A stretch of DNA of 64,000 bases from Wolbachia endosymbiont of Folsomia candida (GCF_001931755.2 NZ_CP015510.2:496001-560000), one strand, 5' to 3'; shown: positions 39,582-49,530, counted from the first letter of the stretch. Notes: a model not told the origin generated them from the sequence alone. Made by a program: numbers and translations.

Positions 39582-40577
39582 TTATTTATCTGTATTGTTC
39601 AATGCTGGGTCAGCAAAAGCTTCTTCCCATGTTCCTTGAGTTGCTGCACGGCTATATTCAGTAACTCTATTTTCAAAAAAATTGGTGTGCTCTACACCAT
39701 TTAATATTTCATCGAGCCACGGAATAGGGTTGTCATTAACATCATATATTGATTTAAGGCCTAACTGCGTTAATCGTCTGTTTGCTATATAGCGTATATA
39801 ATTACGCACTTCTTCTGCTGACAAACCTTCAACATCCCCTAGATCAAAAGCAAGCTTTATGAATTCATCTTCAAGCCCAACAATGGTACGGCATGCAGAG
39901 TATAATTCCTCTTTAAATTCGTCATCCCAAATTTCATTATTTTCTTTAACAAATGTATTAAATAACATAATAATTGAATTTGTATGCAGAGTTTCATCGC
40001 GAGCTGACCAAGCAATTATTTGTCCCATACCCTTCATTTTTCCAAAGCGTTGAAAGTTGAGCAAAATTGCAAACGATGCAAATAATTGTAATCCTTCAGT
40101 AAAAGCACCAAATATAGCGAGAGTTTTTGCTACGTGTTTTTTATCATGTTTTTTACTTTCTTCGAATTCTAGCATATATTCATATTTTTTTCTCATAGCG
40201 TCATATTTTAAAAACGCTTCATACTCGCTTTCTGGCATTCCAATTGTATCTAAAAGATAGGAGTAAGCTGCAATATGTATCGTTTCCATATTAGAAAAGC
40301 TCGCAAGCATCATGCATATTTCTGTTGGCTTGAATATATTTGAGTAATGTCTCATGTAACAGTTATTCACTTCAATGTCTGCTTGAGTGAAAAATCTAAA
40401 AATTTGAGTTAATAAATTCTTTTCTGCCTTTGAAAGCTTAGTTTTCCAATCCTTTACGTCGTCAGCTAGTGGAACTTCTTCAGGTATCCAATGTATTCGC
40501 TGTTGCTGCAACCATGCATCGTATGCCCAAGGGTAATTAAAAGGTTTATATATTGGATTTGCTTCTAGTAATGACAT
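39582..40577 (-). CDS. nrdB: Ribonucleotide reductase small subunit (class I)
   Basis: 331 residues. It holds the diiron centre and tyrosyl radical that start deoxynucleotide synthesis with the large subunit. The ligands can be read: Asp67 (QADIEV), Glu98 and His101 (NMETIHIAAY), Glu161 (FTEGLQL), Glu195 and His198 (ARDETLH). The radical tyrosine is Tyr105, four residues after His101, as in the Escherichia coli R2. The large subunit is not in this window. Single gene with its own start. Confidence 0.96.
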   Translation of the reverse strand: MSLLEANPIYKPFNYPWAYDAWLQQQRIHWIPEEVPLADDVKDWKTKLSKAEKNLLTQIFRFFTQADIEVNNCYMRHYSNIFKPTEICMMLASFSNMETIHIAAYSYLLDTIGMPESEYEAFLKYDAMRKKYEYMLEFEESKKHDKKHVAKTLAIFGAFTEGLQLFASFAILLNFQRFGKMKGMGQIIAWSARDETLHTNSIIMLFNTFVKENNEIWDDEFKEELYSACRTIVGLEDEFIKLAFDLGDVEGLSAEEVRNYIRYIANRRLTQLGLKSIYDVNDNPIPWLDEILNGVEHTNFFENRVTEYSRAATQGTWEEAFADPALNNTDK

Positions 40578-40693
40578 TTATGTACCTGCTATGTTTATTT
40601 TATATTAAGTAATATTATAAATCAGTCAATTTAACTTTGTTGAAAATTAATTATAAATACCTTATCATCACTTTAAGTATCTGGTTAATAAGA

Positions 40694-41041
40694 ATGCGAA
40701 TATTAATATCCTTTGTTTTAATTTTTTTATTTTCAATAAGTTGCACACATACTATTCAGAGTCACGGGGCTCCAGGTATGAGTGTTCAACTGTGGAGCCA
40801 AATAAAAATAGGCGATGATAAAGAAAAGGTAGTTCATACTTTAGGATCGCCAACATTAGTATCAAAATTTGATGATAGTATTTGGTATTATGTTTCGTAC
40901 AAAATCAAACAAGCTAACTTTCTAGGAAAGAGAAAATATAGCAGCAAATCTCTGCAAATTTCATTTGACCATGACAGCAAAGTTGCAGATATAAAAGAAA
41001 TTAACGTCTCGGAAAGATCTCTAGCATCTGTTAATTCTTGA
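40694..41041 (+). CDS. bamE: BamE/SmpA-OmlA-like lipoprotein
   Basis: 115 residues from ATG 40694, which starts a lipoprotein signal (MRILISFVLIFLFSISC, lipid-anchored Cys17). An upstream ATG at 40637 would add 19 residues before it. The domain has the BamE pattern: WSQIKIGDDKEKVVHTLGSPTL, then FDDSIWYYVSYKI and SLQISFDHDSKVADI. BamE is a small subunit of the outer-membrane protein assembly machine. The lipobox is not canonical. It precedes the ANK cluster. Confidence 0.85.
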   Translation: MRILISFVLIFLFSISCTHTIQSHGAPGMSVQLWSQIKIGDDKEKVVHTLGSPTLVSKFDDSIWYYVSYKIKQANFLGKRKYSSKSLQISFDHDSKVADIKEINVSERSLASVNS

Positions 41042-41099
41042 CTTCTTGGTTGAAATATATAATAATAAAACTATATGCTTTAAAGTAGAGAGAAAAACC

Positions 41100-42539
41100 A
41101 TGCATTATAATACATTTACAATTATACTTAAAGAAGCAAGCACATCAAAAAATATAATTGAGGCGTTCAAGCAGAAATTACAAAAAAAGTGTCCAGATGT
41201 GCATAAGAAGTGGCAAGAAAAGAAGTTTGACATAAACCACATATTTACTTTAAGTTTTGGCTCACATGAATATAAAGTTACATTATTGTTTGCAGCCATT
41301 TTATGCAATAATGAAAGCGTGGTAACCAGTTTGCTAAGGAGTGGAGCAGATCCTAATGTGGTATGTAATAGATATATGGATATCACTCCCTTAAGTTTAG
41401 CTATTGATAAAAATTATACAGACATAGTAAGTGCTCTATTAAAATCAGACAAAATAAACGCTAATGAAAAAGGTGATTTTGGATTGACCCCTTTACGTCG
41501 GGCTATTGAAAAAAATCACGTAGATGTAGTACATGTTCTAATCGAAAAACTAGGATGCATTAATAAAAAAGATCATAATGGTAGGAGTTCTTTACATTGG
41601 GCTTCTCAAAGTGGCCATAAAGATATAACAAACGCTCTAATAGCAAAAGGAGCAGATGTTAATGCAAAAGACAATTATGGAAATACTCCTTTACATTTGG
41701 CTGCTAAAAACAATCATAAAGATGTAGCAGATGTTCTAATAGCAGCAAAAGGAATAGATGTTAATGCAAAAGATAATGATGGAAGTACTCCTTTACATTT
41801 TGCTGTTCACAATAACCATAAAGATCTAGTAGATGCTCTAATAGCAAAAGAAGTAGATGTTAATGCAAAAGATGATAATGGAAGTACTCCTTTACATTTA
41901 GCCGCTAAACAGGGCAATATACAAATAGCCAAGATTCTACTTGCAAATGGAGCAAACCATTCATTACAAAATAAAGCAGGTGAAACTCCGATAGACTTGG
42001 CTGAAGATAAAAAATCTAAAAAAGCTACAGATAGCTCTATTAAGAAAGATGATGGTGAAGAAAAGCAATCAGAAGATAGAGCAGATAAAACTCGAATAAA
42101 CTTAGCTAAAAATAGAAATGTCGGAGGGTTTTTAGATGGAGCAGGAAAACAATCTAAAAAAGGTGGCGAAGAAACTAACTCAAATTTTACAAATAGCTCT
42201 AAATGTGGTGATGAAAAAAAGCAATCAGAAGATTCAGCTACAATAGGAGGGATTGCAGTTGCCCACACTAGCAAATCATCAACAAGCTTCTTCAGTCAAC
42301 ACAAGTGGGAAATTGCATTGATAGCAGATTTTGCTGTTGGTATTGCTGTTGGTGCTGTGGTTGGATCTATTACTAGCTTAAGTATTGGTATAGCTGTAGG
42401 ATTTGGTTGTGTTGTAATTGGTGCTATTATTTGTGCTGCTGCATATATGCTTTTAAAGCCTAAAAGAGAAGTTACAGTGGAACAAACGCCTGTAGAGAAA
42501 CTTGTATCTGAAGGAAAAACTATAGCACATCCTGCCTAA
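41100..42539 (+). CDS. Ankyrin-repeat protein with C-terminal membrane hairpin
   Basis: 479 residues from ATG 41100 (a TTG 18 codons upstream is less likely). About eight ankyrin repeats lie in the first 300 residues; the four clean ones read GRSSLHWASQSGH, GNTPLHLAAKNNH, GSTPLHFAVHNNH and GSTPLHLAAKQGN. A charged, Lys/Ser/Glu-rich spacer (about 305-400) follows with repeats of the EKQSED type. Two membrane helices (about 405-455) are followed by the tail KPKREVTVEQTPVEKLVSE. That tail is close to the one of the next gene. Confidence 0.94.
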   Translation: MHYNTFTIILKEASTSKNIIEAFKQKLQKKCPDVHKKWQEKKFDINHIFTLSFGSHEYKVTLLFAAILCNNESVVTSLLRSGADPNVVCNRYMDITPLSLAIDKNYTDIVSALLKSDKINANEKGDFGLTPLRRAIEKNHVDVVHVLIEKLGCINKKDHNGRSSLHWASQSGHKDITNALIAKGADVNAKDNYGNTPLHLAAKNNHKDVADVLIAAKGIDVNAKDNDGSTPLHFAVHNNHKDLVDALIAKEVDVNAKDDNGSTPLHLAAKQGNIQIAKILLANGANHSLQNKAGETPIDLAEDKKSKKATDSSIKKDDGEEKQSEDRADKTRINLAKNRNVGGFLDGAGKQSKKGGEETNSNFTNSSKCGDEKKQSEDSATIGGIAVAHTSKSSTSFFSQHKWEIALIADFAVGIAVGAVVGSITSLSIGIAVGFGCVVIGAIICAAAYMLLKPKREVTVEQTPVEKLVSEGKTIAHPA

Positions 42540-42679
42540 TTAATTTTTGTCATACTATTATTATATAGATCATAGAGCATTTGCGGAGAAGGTAACAATT
42601 TACCTAATTCCAATTAATTCTTGACTTTTTTACTAAAATACATAATAATTAAACTATATATTTTAAATTGGAGAAAATC

Positions 42680-43936
42680 ATGAAAGAGTACAGTATTGTA
42701 AAAATGTTATATAAAGTAAATAATCTTCCAAATCTGGATGGGAAAAATGTAGTCAAAAAGATAAAAAACGAGTTTATGCTAGCAATAAAACATGAAGACT
42801 ACAAAACTGAACGTCAAACTATAGAAACAGCATGTAAAGACTGGAAAGATGGTGGCTCGAAGATTGATCACTTCTTTAAATTTAACACTTATCCCTGTGA
42901 AGTTTCTAACTCAAGGATTTATGAGCAAACATTGTTACACTTTGCTGCTAAGCATGGTTATCAAAATGTAGTAAATGCTTTGCTCAAAGCAGGAGCAAAA
43001 ATTGATGTAATGGATGTATTAGGTCGTACTCCTTTATACTTTGCTGCTCACAATGGTTATATGGATGTAGTAAATGCTCTAATATCAAAGGGAGCAAAGG
43101 TAGATTTATTAGACTTTAATAGTAATACCCCACTACACCTTGCTGCTCAGAATGGCCATGTGAATATAGTTAATGCTCTAATAAAAGCAAATGCAGATGT
43201 TAATGCAGTAGGTGGATATGAAAACACCGCGCTACATCTTGCTGCTAAAAATGGCCATATAAATGTAGTAAATGCTCTAATAAAAGCAAAGGCAGGTGTT
43301 AATGCACAAAACACAAATGGATACGTTTCGCTACACCTTGCTGCTCAAAATGGTCATATAGATGTAGTAAATGCTTTAATAGACGCAGAAGCAAAGACAG
43401 ATTTATTAGGTGGTACTTTTGACAAAAAAACTCCTCTACATCTTGCTGCTGAAAATGGTTATGAAAGTGTGATACAAGCTCTAGTTACAAAAGGAGCGAA
43501 TATTAATGCACAGAGTAGCTATTATAAAAATACTCCTCTACATCACGCTTTTTTTGAGGGCCACGATGGGGTAGTTCAATATCTAATAGGTAAAGAAGCA
43601 AATGTTCTTTTAAAGAATGATAAGGGTTGGACCCCAAGTGATTGTGTGAATAGAGGGATTCCAAAGCTTTTAAAGGAAGCAGAAAAAGCAGCTCAAATGC
43701 CTGTTAAAGTTGGAGTTGTAGTTGGTATTATACTTATGTCTTTAATTGCTACATTACTTATATTCTCTTACTTACCCGAAGTAGCAATTGCTGGTATAGT
43801 TGTAGGATCTTTTATTCTAATTGGTACCGTTGTTGGTGGTGTTGCATATATGTTTTCAAAGCCTAGCACTGAAATAAAAGTAGAGAATACGCCGTCTGTA
43901 GAGAAAATTGCATCTGAAGTTCCTATGCCAGGCTGA
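42680..43936 (+). CDS. Ankyrin-repeat protein with C-terminal membrane hairpin
   Basis: 418 residues from ATG 42680, which has GGAG eight bases upstream. About eight ankyrin repeats occupy residues 80-340, most with a DVVNALI or NVVNALI end, and with GRTPLYFAAHNGY, NTPLHLAAQNGH, NTALHLAAKNGH, YVSLHLAAQNGH and KTPLHLAAENGY cores. Two hydrophobic helices follow (about 345-400), and the tail KPSTEIKVENTPSVEKIASE resembles that of the previous gene. The repeats are closer to each other than to those of neighbours, so they expanded within this gene. Confidence 0.95.
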   Translation: MKEYSIVKMLYKVNNLPNLDGKNVVKKIKNEFMLAIKHEDYKTERQTIETACKDWKDGGSKIDHFFKFNTYPCEVSNSRIYEQTLLHFAAKHGYQNVVNALLKAGAKIDVMDVLGRTPLYFAAHNGYMDVVNALISKGAKVDLLDFNSNTPLHLAAQNGHVNIVNALIKANADVNAVGGYENTALHLAAKNGHINVVNALIKAKAGVNAQNTNGYVSLHLAAQNGHIDVVNALIDAEAKTDLLGGTFDKKTPLHLAAENGYESVIQALVTKGANINAQSSYYKNTPLHHAFFEGHDGVVQYLIGKEANVLLKNDKGWTPSDCVNRGIPKLLKEAEKAAQMPVKVGVVVGIILMSLIATLLIFSYLPEVAIAGIVVGSFILIGTVVGGVAYMFSKPSTEIKVENTPSVEKIASEVPMPG

Positions 43937-44330
43937 TAAATTTTTGTCGTTCTATAGCTTTAGCTACTAGGCCATGTGAACAAAATTTGGGGTAGCTATA
44001 TAAGTGCCCCAAAAAATTCAAAAAACCTCAGTTGTTTTATCAAATCGAGAGAAAATGCGCATAAAATTCTCGATTTTACCGAAAAAACATTTGATCAAAT
44101 GTTGTTCTTTATAAATATACCCATTAGACAATTTTGCTGTCAAATCTTCCTCGAATACATTCGAGTGTTCTGCTCTGCTTCTCTTAATTATTTCTCATAA
44201 AAATTTCCTATCATAATAAATAGATTATGTAAAAGAGCTAATATCTATTGCCTTTCAATTGCTTTGACAGAAAGAATAAGTTGATTTTTTATGGAAAGAC
44301 ATTATATGTAAGGCATATAGAGGTAAAATT
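43937..44330. other. Intergenic gap in the ANK cluster
   Basis: No convincing gene. Near 43971-43998 there is a stretch (GGCCATGTGAACAAAATTT) shared with the 3' end of the gene at 19783. A hairpin lies around 44044-44078 (ATCGAGA and TCTCGAT). A GTG-started frame of 74 codons covers both and has no family features. The last 100 bp should hold the promoter of the next ANK gene. Confidence 0.6.
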
Positions 44331-45389
44331 ATGAACGAAGCAGAACAAAAAGAGCTAAACCGAGAGCTTTATATAAATATAATTAAAGTAGATGTAGAGA
44401 GAGTTTTAGAGTGTATAGAAGCTGGAGCGGACGTTAATAAAGTACCGCTTGATATGATGGGTACTCCTATATGTACTGCTGCCCAAAGAGGCAATGAATG
44501 TATAATTAATGCTCTGATAAAAGCAGGAGCAAATGTTAATTTTCAAGGTATCTATGTATCATTTGATGATATGAAAGCCGGTATAGATTTTAGTGATAAA
44601 GATATTAAAAATTTAACTCCTTTGCATATTGCTGCTAAAGAGGGCCATAATAATCATGTAATAGACATCCTATTAGATGCAGGTGCAGATCTTAATGTAA
44701 AAGATGCACATGGAATGACGCCTTTGGATTGGACTGTTAAAAAAGGTTACACAGAGTGCAGTAACACTCTAATCTTGTACACTCTGTTACGTGATATTAA
44801 TGGAGAGAAACCTGATTGTGTCCTCAAGAATTCTAGTCTATCTGAATATTGGTCTTCGTTTCAGAATATGGCGAATAAGGAGAGAATGAGCATGAGAGAT
44901 GAAAACATTGATGGGAGCAATGTAACACTCGATAGTGTCTTGTTTACAAAAGATGAAAATTACTTGGCAGATTTGGTATCTAACACTAATATGCAAGAAT
45001 GTTTAAAAGACAGAGAATACATAAAGAAATGGGAAGATGCTTTCTTTTTCTATGGTGATCATATAGAAAGAATCATAGCAGCCCAGCATAATAAAGGAAA
45101 GGAGAGGAAAGACTCTCTAGGTATCTTAGAAGAATTATTAAGACGATATGGTTCAGATAAAAAGCAGCTTGATAAATTAATTAAAAAGGTAATACATCTA
45201 TCACCGCAATGTTTCAGTAAAATTATAAATCAACCCAAAGAGAAAACTGGTCTGTTCCCTATAGTAATCGGTGTAGATAAAAGAAGTCTTAGAGAACTAC
45301 CTCTATTTGCATTTAATGAAATAATGGAGCCATTTACTATGTTAACAAATGTAGAGATAGCAACTCTGAAGAAGGAGATGATGTGTTAG
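44331..45389 (+). CDS. Ankyrin-repeat protein with helical C-terminus
   Basis: 352 residues. Three or four ankyrin repeats at about 15-150 (GTPICTAAQRGN, LTPLHIAAKEGH, GMTPLDWTVKKGY), one interrupted by an extra loop (YVSFDDMKAGIDFSDKDIKN). The remaining 200 residues are helical and charged with no recognised domain and no membrane segment, unlike the two ANK genes just upstream. The start ATG 44331 follows AGGTAAAATT. Confidence 0.9.
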   Translation: MNEAEQKELNRELYINIIKVDVERVLECIEAGADVNKVPLDMMGTPICTAAQRGNECIINALIKAGANVNFQGIYVSFDDMKAGIDFSDKDIKNLTPLHIAAKEGHNNHVIDILLDAGADLNVKDAHGMTPLDWTVKKGYTECSNTLILYTLLRDINGEKPDCVLKNSSLSEYWSSFQNMANKERMSMRDENIDGSNVTLDSVLFTKDENYLADLVSNTNMQECLKDREYIKKWEDAFFFYGDHIERIIAAQHNKGKERKDSLGILEELLRRYGSDKKQLDKLIKKVIHLSPQCFSKIINQPKEKTGLFPIVIGVDKRSLRELPLFAFNEIMEPFTMLTNVEIATLKKEMMC

Positions 45390-45609
45390 AAGTTAGCAAA
45401 ATAAGGAGAAATTATGGAGTAAATATTACATGTATGATCAAAGATCATAAAAAAAGCATCATATGGTAAAGAATTTCATAGAAAAACCTATGTGCGGTAA
45501 GTAGACCAGCCAGTTATATAGATAATTAGAAAAATCAATCTCGTAGTAAAAAAACTTGCCTTTAGATAAAAACAGTTATACATTTTAATAAATCAGAGTT
45601 TTATTAAAA

Positions 45610-46482
45610 ATGAAGAGCTTAAAGGAATTATCCTTAAGAATTAAGACTATTAAATCTTCACAGAAGATCACAAAAATAATGCAGATGGTTTCTGCAGCAA
45701 AATTATTGCAAAGTCAAAAGAGGCTATCAAACTCAAAGCTATATATATCTAAGCTCCATGGGATTATTTCTTCATTAGTGCTAACTGCAGGTGGAGAACT
45801 ACTAGCGAAAATTTTAAATGTCGGTAACGAAGATTCTTGCTTAGCATTTATTATAGCATCTGATCGTGGCCTATGCGGCAATTTCAACTCTTCTGTTATC
45901 AAGTTTAGTCAAGAGCATATAAATAAATTAATCACAAATGGTAAAAAAGTAGACATCGTATTTCTTGGCAAAAAAGCTTTTGATATGGGTAAAAATAGAT
46001 TTGACTCTAAAAACATTTTAAAAACTAAGAATAGCAAGGGGATCACACTAAATGATGTAGGTGATTTAATTAATGATATAGACTTAAGTAAATACAATAA
46101 GGTTAAAGTTTTTTATAGCAAATTTTATAATACCTTCACGCAAAAGCCAATGATGGAAATAATAAAGCCATGGAGTAATGATTCATCGTTAATTGATAGT
46201 TCTTTGATTAAGAAAACAACAGACTATAACTATGAATTTGAACCACAAAATGTTGAGTTCATTTTAAAATCTTTGATTCAAGATTATGTTGGAATTGCTC
46301 TTTATTCTGCTTTGCTTGAAAGTGCAACAAGTGAAAATAGTGCTAGAATGGTTGCCATGGAATCAGCAAATAGAAACACTAAAGAAATGCTGAATAAATT
46401 AGCACTACTTTATAATCGCTCTCGTCAAGCAGCAATTACAACTGATTTGATTGAAGTGATAGGTGGTGCAGAATCTTTATAG
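45610..46482 (+). CDS. atpG: ATP synthase gamma subunit
   Basis: 290 residues, the usual length. It is the central rotor stalk of F1. The N-terminal helix has the conserved [26 protein letters not shown], and the C-terminus has the family signature [20 protein letters not shown] followed by [27 protein letters not shown]. The rest of the atp operon is not in the window, so this gene is separate, as is usual in Rickettsiales, where ATP synthase genes are scattered. 18 bp separate it from pmbA. Confidence 0.98.
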   Translation: MKSLKELSLRIKTIKSSQKITKIMQMVSAAKLLQSQKRLSNSKLYISKLHGIISSLVLTAGGELLAKILNVGNEDSCLAFIIASDRGLCGNFNSSVIKFSQEHINKLITNGKKVDIVFLGKKAFDMGKNRFDSKNILKTKNSKGITLNDVGDLINDIDLSKYNKVKVFYSKFYNTFTQKPMMEIIKPWSNDSSLIDSSLIKKTTDYNYEFEPQNVEFILKSLIQDYVGIALYSALLESATSENSARMVAMESANRNTKEMLNKLALLYNRSRQAAITTDLIEVIGGAESL

Positions 46483-46500
46483 AAACTGAAGGGATAAGAA

Positions 46501-47835
46501 ATGAATATATTAAATATTGCAGCAGACATCACTAAGCTAATAAAAAAGCAAAATCTTGATGCGGAAGTAACTATATATGAAACTAATAAAATCTCAGTTT
46601 CTCAGCGCCTATCAAAAGTTGAGCAAATATCACAATCTAAGAATTGTACTATAGGAATCAGGGCTATAGCAGATAAAAACAAAGCTGCATATATTTCCAC
46701 TAACGATCTAAATAACCTTAGTGATACGGTGAGCCAAGTGGTAGAAATGGCAAAAAATGCTCCAGAAGATCCTTATATTAATTTTGCTATGGAGAGAGGT
46801 CACCATGCCTCTTATACGGATTTAAGTATTTTGGATAATAATGTTGTCACTATTGATAATCTAAAAGAAATTGCTGAAGCTGCAGAAAATTCAGCTCTTG
46901 AGCATAAAAATATCACGAACTCTGAAGGAGCGTCTTCTTCATATGCTTTAGTAAATACGGTATTATCCACCGTTTCTGGTTTTGTAGGCTCATTTAGCAA
47001 ATCTACATTTGCTAATCAGGTCTCTGTTGTTGCTGGAAAAGAAAATGAAATGAAGGTTGGTTATGATTACGATGTAGCATGTAATTTTAATGATTTAAAG
47101 TCACCAGAGTTAATAGGCAAAGAAGCTGCAAAAAGAGCAGTCGAACAGTTAAATTCACGTACAATAAAAACTGGCAAGTTTCCAGTTATTTTTGAGAAAA
47201 GGGCAGCAAAGGCGCTAGTAAAAAGCTTTGCCTCTGCTATAAATGGCAATAGTATCGCAACTAATAGTTCTTTCTTGCGGAATAGCTTAAATACTCAGGT
47301 TTTTAGCGATAGAGTTAACATTATTGACGATCCACTGCTCTCAAGAGGAATAGCATCAAGACCCTTTGACGGAGAGGGTATAGTTAGTAAGAAAAACATA
47401 TTTATAAAAAATGGAATACTACAGAATTGGATTTTAGACCTATATTCTGCTAAAAAATTAAACTTGGAAACAACTGGAAATGCAACCCGCGCAAGCAATG
47501 CTGCAATTACCCCTGCAGCCAGTAACCTTTATATTGAAAACGGTAGTGTATCATTTGAAGAGCTGATCAGGGAAGTAAAAGAAGGTATATATGTAACAGA
47601 TTTATTTGGTTTTGGTGTCAATGTGATTAATGGTGATTATAGCCAAGGAGCATCAGGATTTTTCATAGAAAATGGAAAAATAACATACCCGATACATGAG
47701 ATTACTATTGCTAGCAATTTAAGCTACATGTTTATCAACTTGGCCCTAGCAGATGATCTCACATTTTGTGGGCAATTTAATTCACCAACAATTAAAGTTA
47801 ATGAAATGACAGTTGCTGGTTCTCTTAATAATTAA
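46501..47835 (+). CDS. pmbA: PmbA/TldE-type protease subunit
   Basis: 444 residues, TldD/PmbA family. TldE (PmbA) pairs with TldD, a zinc protease that processes small peptides and unfolded fragments. Conserved blocks are visible: GIRAIADKNKAAYISTN, FPVIFEKRAAKALVKSF, RPFDGEGIVSKKNIFIKNG and GASGFFIENGKITYPIHE. As in other TldE proteins the HExxxH zinc motif of TldD is absent. It follows atpG with an 18-bp gap, so the two are probably co-transcribed. Confidence 0.96.
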   Translation: MNILNIAADITKLIKKQNLDAEVTIYETNKISVSQRLSKVEQISQSKNCTIGIRAIADKNKAAYISTNDLNNLSDTVSQVVEMAKNAPEDPYINFAMERGHHASYTDLSILDNNVVTIDNLKEIAEAAENSALEHKNITNSEGASSSYALVNTVLSTVSGFVGSFSKSTFANQVSVVAGKENEMKVGYDYDVACNFNDLKSPELIGKEAAKRAVEQLNSRTIKTGKFPVIFEKRAAKALVKSFASAINGNSIATNSSFLRNSLNTQVFSDRVNIIDDPLLSRGIASRPFDGEGIVSKKNIFIKNGILQNWILDLYSAKKLNLETTGNATRASNAAITPAASNLYIENGSVSFEELIREVKEGIYVTDLFGFGVNVINGDYSQGASGFFIENGKITYPIHEITIASNLSYMFINLALADDLTFCGQFNSPTIKVNEMTVAGSLNN

Positions 47836-47844
47836 AAAATTTAG

Positions 47845-47873
47845 TTGCATTAAGAACAATAACTGTATATTAT
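47845..47873 (+). promoter_or_regulatory. Sigma70-like promoter with long leader for cspA
   Basis: TTGCAT (47845-47850), 17-bp spacer, TATTAT (47868-47873). It leaves a leader of about 125 nt before the cspA start, with GGAG near 47996. Long leaders are typical of cold-shock genes, where they fold in a temperature-dependent way. Confidence 0.6.
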
Positions 47874-48007
47874 TATTCTGTAATGTTAAGAATAGACTAT
47901 GGAGTACAAAGGTTTAGTTTCAAGAGCTAGACTTAAGACATTCTCAATCATAATTTCAAAGTTTTTCATCACATTAATAATATTAATTAATAACTGGAGT
48001 AGTTTAA

Positions 48008-48259
48008 ATGGAATACGGTAATGTAAAATGGTTTAATGCCGAAAAAGGCTATGGTTTCATCAAGCCAGAAGGTAATGGGGCAGACGTTTTTGTACACATC
48101 AGTGTGCTCGAGCGTTCAGGAATAAGACCTGATCAACTTAAAGGAGAAAATACGGAGAAGGGGAAAAAAGGAGAGAGAGTAAGTTATGAGATTAAAGAAG
48201 AAGTTGGCAGAGATGGGAAATCAAAAAAATCTGCAATAAACTTAAGATTGGAAGATTGA
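48008..48259 (+). CDS. cspA: Cold-shock-domain protein
   Basis: 83 residues, one cold-shock domain. The RNA-binding motifs are [10 protein letters not shown] (RNP1) and VFVHIS (RNP2). The N-terminus [17 protein letters not shown] is the family hallmark. It binds single-stranded RNA as a chaperone. It lies 35 bp upstream of a DEAD-box-type helicase, a common partner in cold response, so they may be one operon. Confidence 0.97.
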   Translation: MEYGNVKWFNAEKGYGFIKPEGNGADVFVHISVLERSGIRPDQLKGENTEKGKKGERVSYEIKEEVGRDGKSKKSAINLRLED

Positions 48260-48294
48260 TCATATATGAAATCTTTTAATAGAGTGAACATATT

Positions 48295-49530
48295 GTGAGT
48301 AATTTTCATGAGATGGAGCTCCCGATCTTGCTTAAGCAAGCGCTAGATGAAAATAATCTTTCTCTTCCAACTCCTATTCAAGCGCAGGCGATTCCTTTAG
48401 CACTAAAGGGTAAGGATATTCTTGGGTCGGCACAGACAGGAACAGGGAAAACTCTAGCGTTTGCTATCCCACTTGTTGCAAAATTGCTAGATAAATCCAG
48501 TACGGGATTAGCTTTAGTTATTGTGCCTACAAGAGAGCTTGCAAGCCAAGTAAAAAGGGAAATAGAAGAAAAGCTTTTACCTAAAGGTTCAATGTTTAAG
48601 CTTGCTTTATTGATTGGTGGGGAACCTATCTTCCCGCAAATAAAACAGCTTAATGCAAAACCTAAAATTATAGTAGGTACACCTGGCCGTATTATTGATC
48701 ATATCAAACGCAAAACTCTATCTCCTCATAATATTAGTACTCTTGTACTTGATGAAACGGATCGTATGTTTGATATGGGCTTTGGAGTTCAGATTGAAGA
48801 AATTATGAAACACCTACCAAAACAAAGGCAAACCTTTATGTTTTCTGCAACTCTTCCGAGTAATATAGTGAAGCTTGCTGAACGATATCTTAATCAGCCA
48901 GAGCGTATCTCCGTTGATCATGATATTGTAACTTTTAAAAAAATAAAACAGGAAATCATATATGTTACAGAATCAGCTAAGTACGACAAGCTCTTAACAC
49001 AGCTGATTGAACGAGAAGGATCTGTTATTATTTTTGTAAAAACGAAGCATGGGGCAGATCAACTAGCTGACAAACTACGCAAAGATGATTATAGTGCTTT
49101 GGCAATTCATGGTGATTTAAGACAACAAAAACGTGAAAGGGTTCTTAATTCTTTTCGCCGTGGTCGTAATCAAATTATGGTTGCAACTGATGTAGCTTCT
49201 CGTGGTCTTGATATCCCGCACATTCAACATGTTATCAACTATGATATACCGCAATCGCAAGACGACTATACTCATCGTATAGGTAGAACTGCGCGTGCAG
49301 GAGCTGAAGGGTTTGCATTATCTTTCATTACACCACAGGATAAGAGAAAATTACCTGCACTCGATCAAAATGAAGGAGAGCCAAATTTTGATAGTAAAGT
49401 ACCGTTTAAAAAACATAACGTCAAAAGCAAAAAGGTTTTTAAAAGACCAGGTGCGTTAGACGTTAAATATGGTAGGAAAAAGGTCAATACTTTCAAAAAG
49501 AAAAGTAGAGTATTAGCGAAGGCGTATTAG
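48295..49530 (+). CDS. DEAD-box RNA helicase (RhlE/DeaD type) with DETD motif
   Basis: 411 residues from GTG 48295. Q motif PTPIQAQAIP; I AQTGTGKT (47-53); Ia PTREL; Ib TPGRI; II DETD (153-156) in place of the usual DEAD; III SAT; V ATDVASRGLDIP; VI HRIGRTARAG. A basic tail (KKHNVKSKKVFKRPG, KKVNTFKKKSRV) probably binds RNA. It may act with CspA. The stop TAG at 49528-49530 coincides with the first bases of a partial palindromic element, so the tail may have been shortened. Confidence 0.95.
   Translation: MSNFHEMELPILLKQALDENNLSLPTPIQAQAIPLALKGKDILGSAQTGTGKTLAFAIPLVAKLLDKSSTGLALVIVPTRELASQVKREIEEKLLPKGSMFKLALLIGGEPIFPQIKQLNAKPKIIVGTPGRIIDHIKRKTLSPHNISTLVLDETDRMFDMGFGVQIEEIMKHLPKQRQTFMFSATLPSNIVKLAERYLNQPERISVDHDIVTFKKIKQEIIYVTESAKYDKLLTQLIEREGSVIIFVKTKHGADQLADKLRKDDYSALAIHGDLRQQKRERVLNSFRRGRNQIMVATDVASRGLDIPHIQHVINYDIPQSQDDYTHRIGRTARAGAEGFALSFITPQDKRKLPALDQNEGEPNFDSKVPFKKHNVKSKKVFKRPGALDVKYGRKKVNTFKKKSRVLAKAY

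Noticed and set aside
43976..44200. A 74-codon GTG-started frame in the ANK cluster
   Set aside because: No ribosome site, biased composition, covers a hairpin and a repeated stretch. More likely intergenic.
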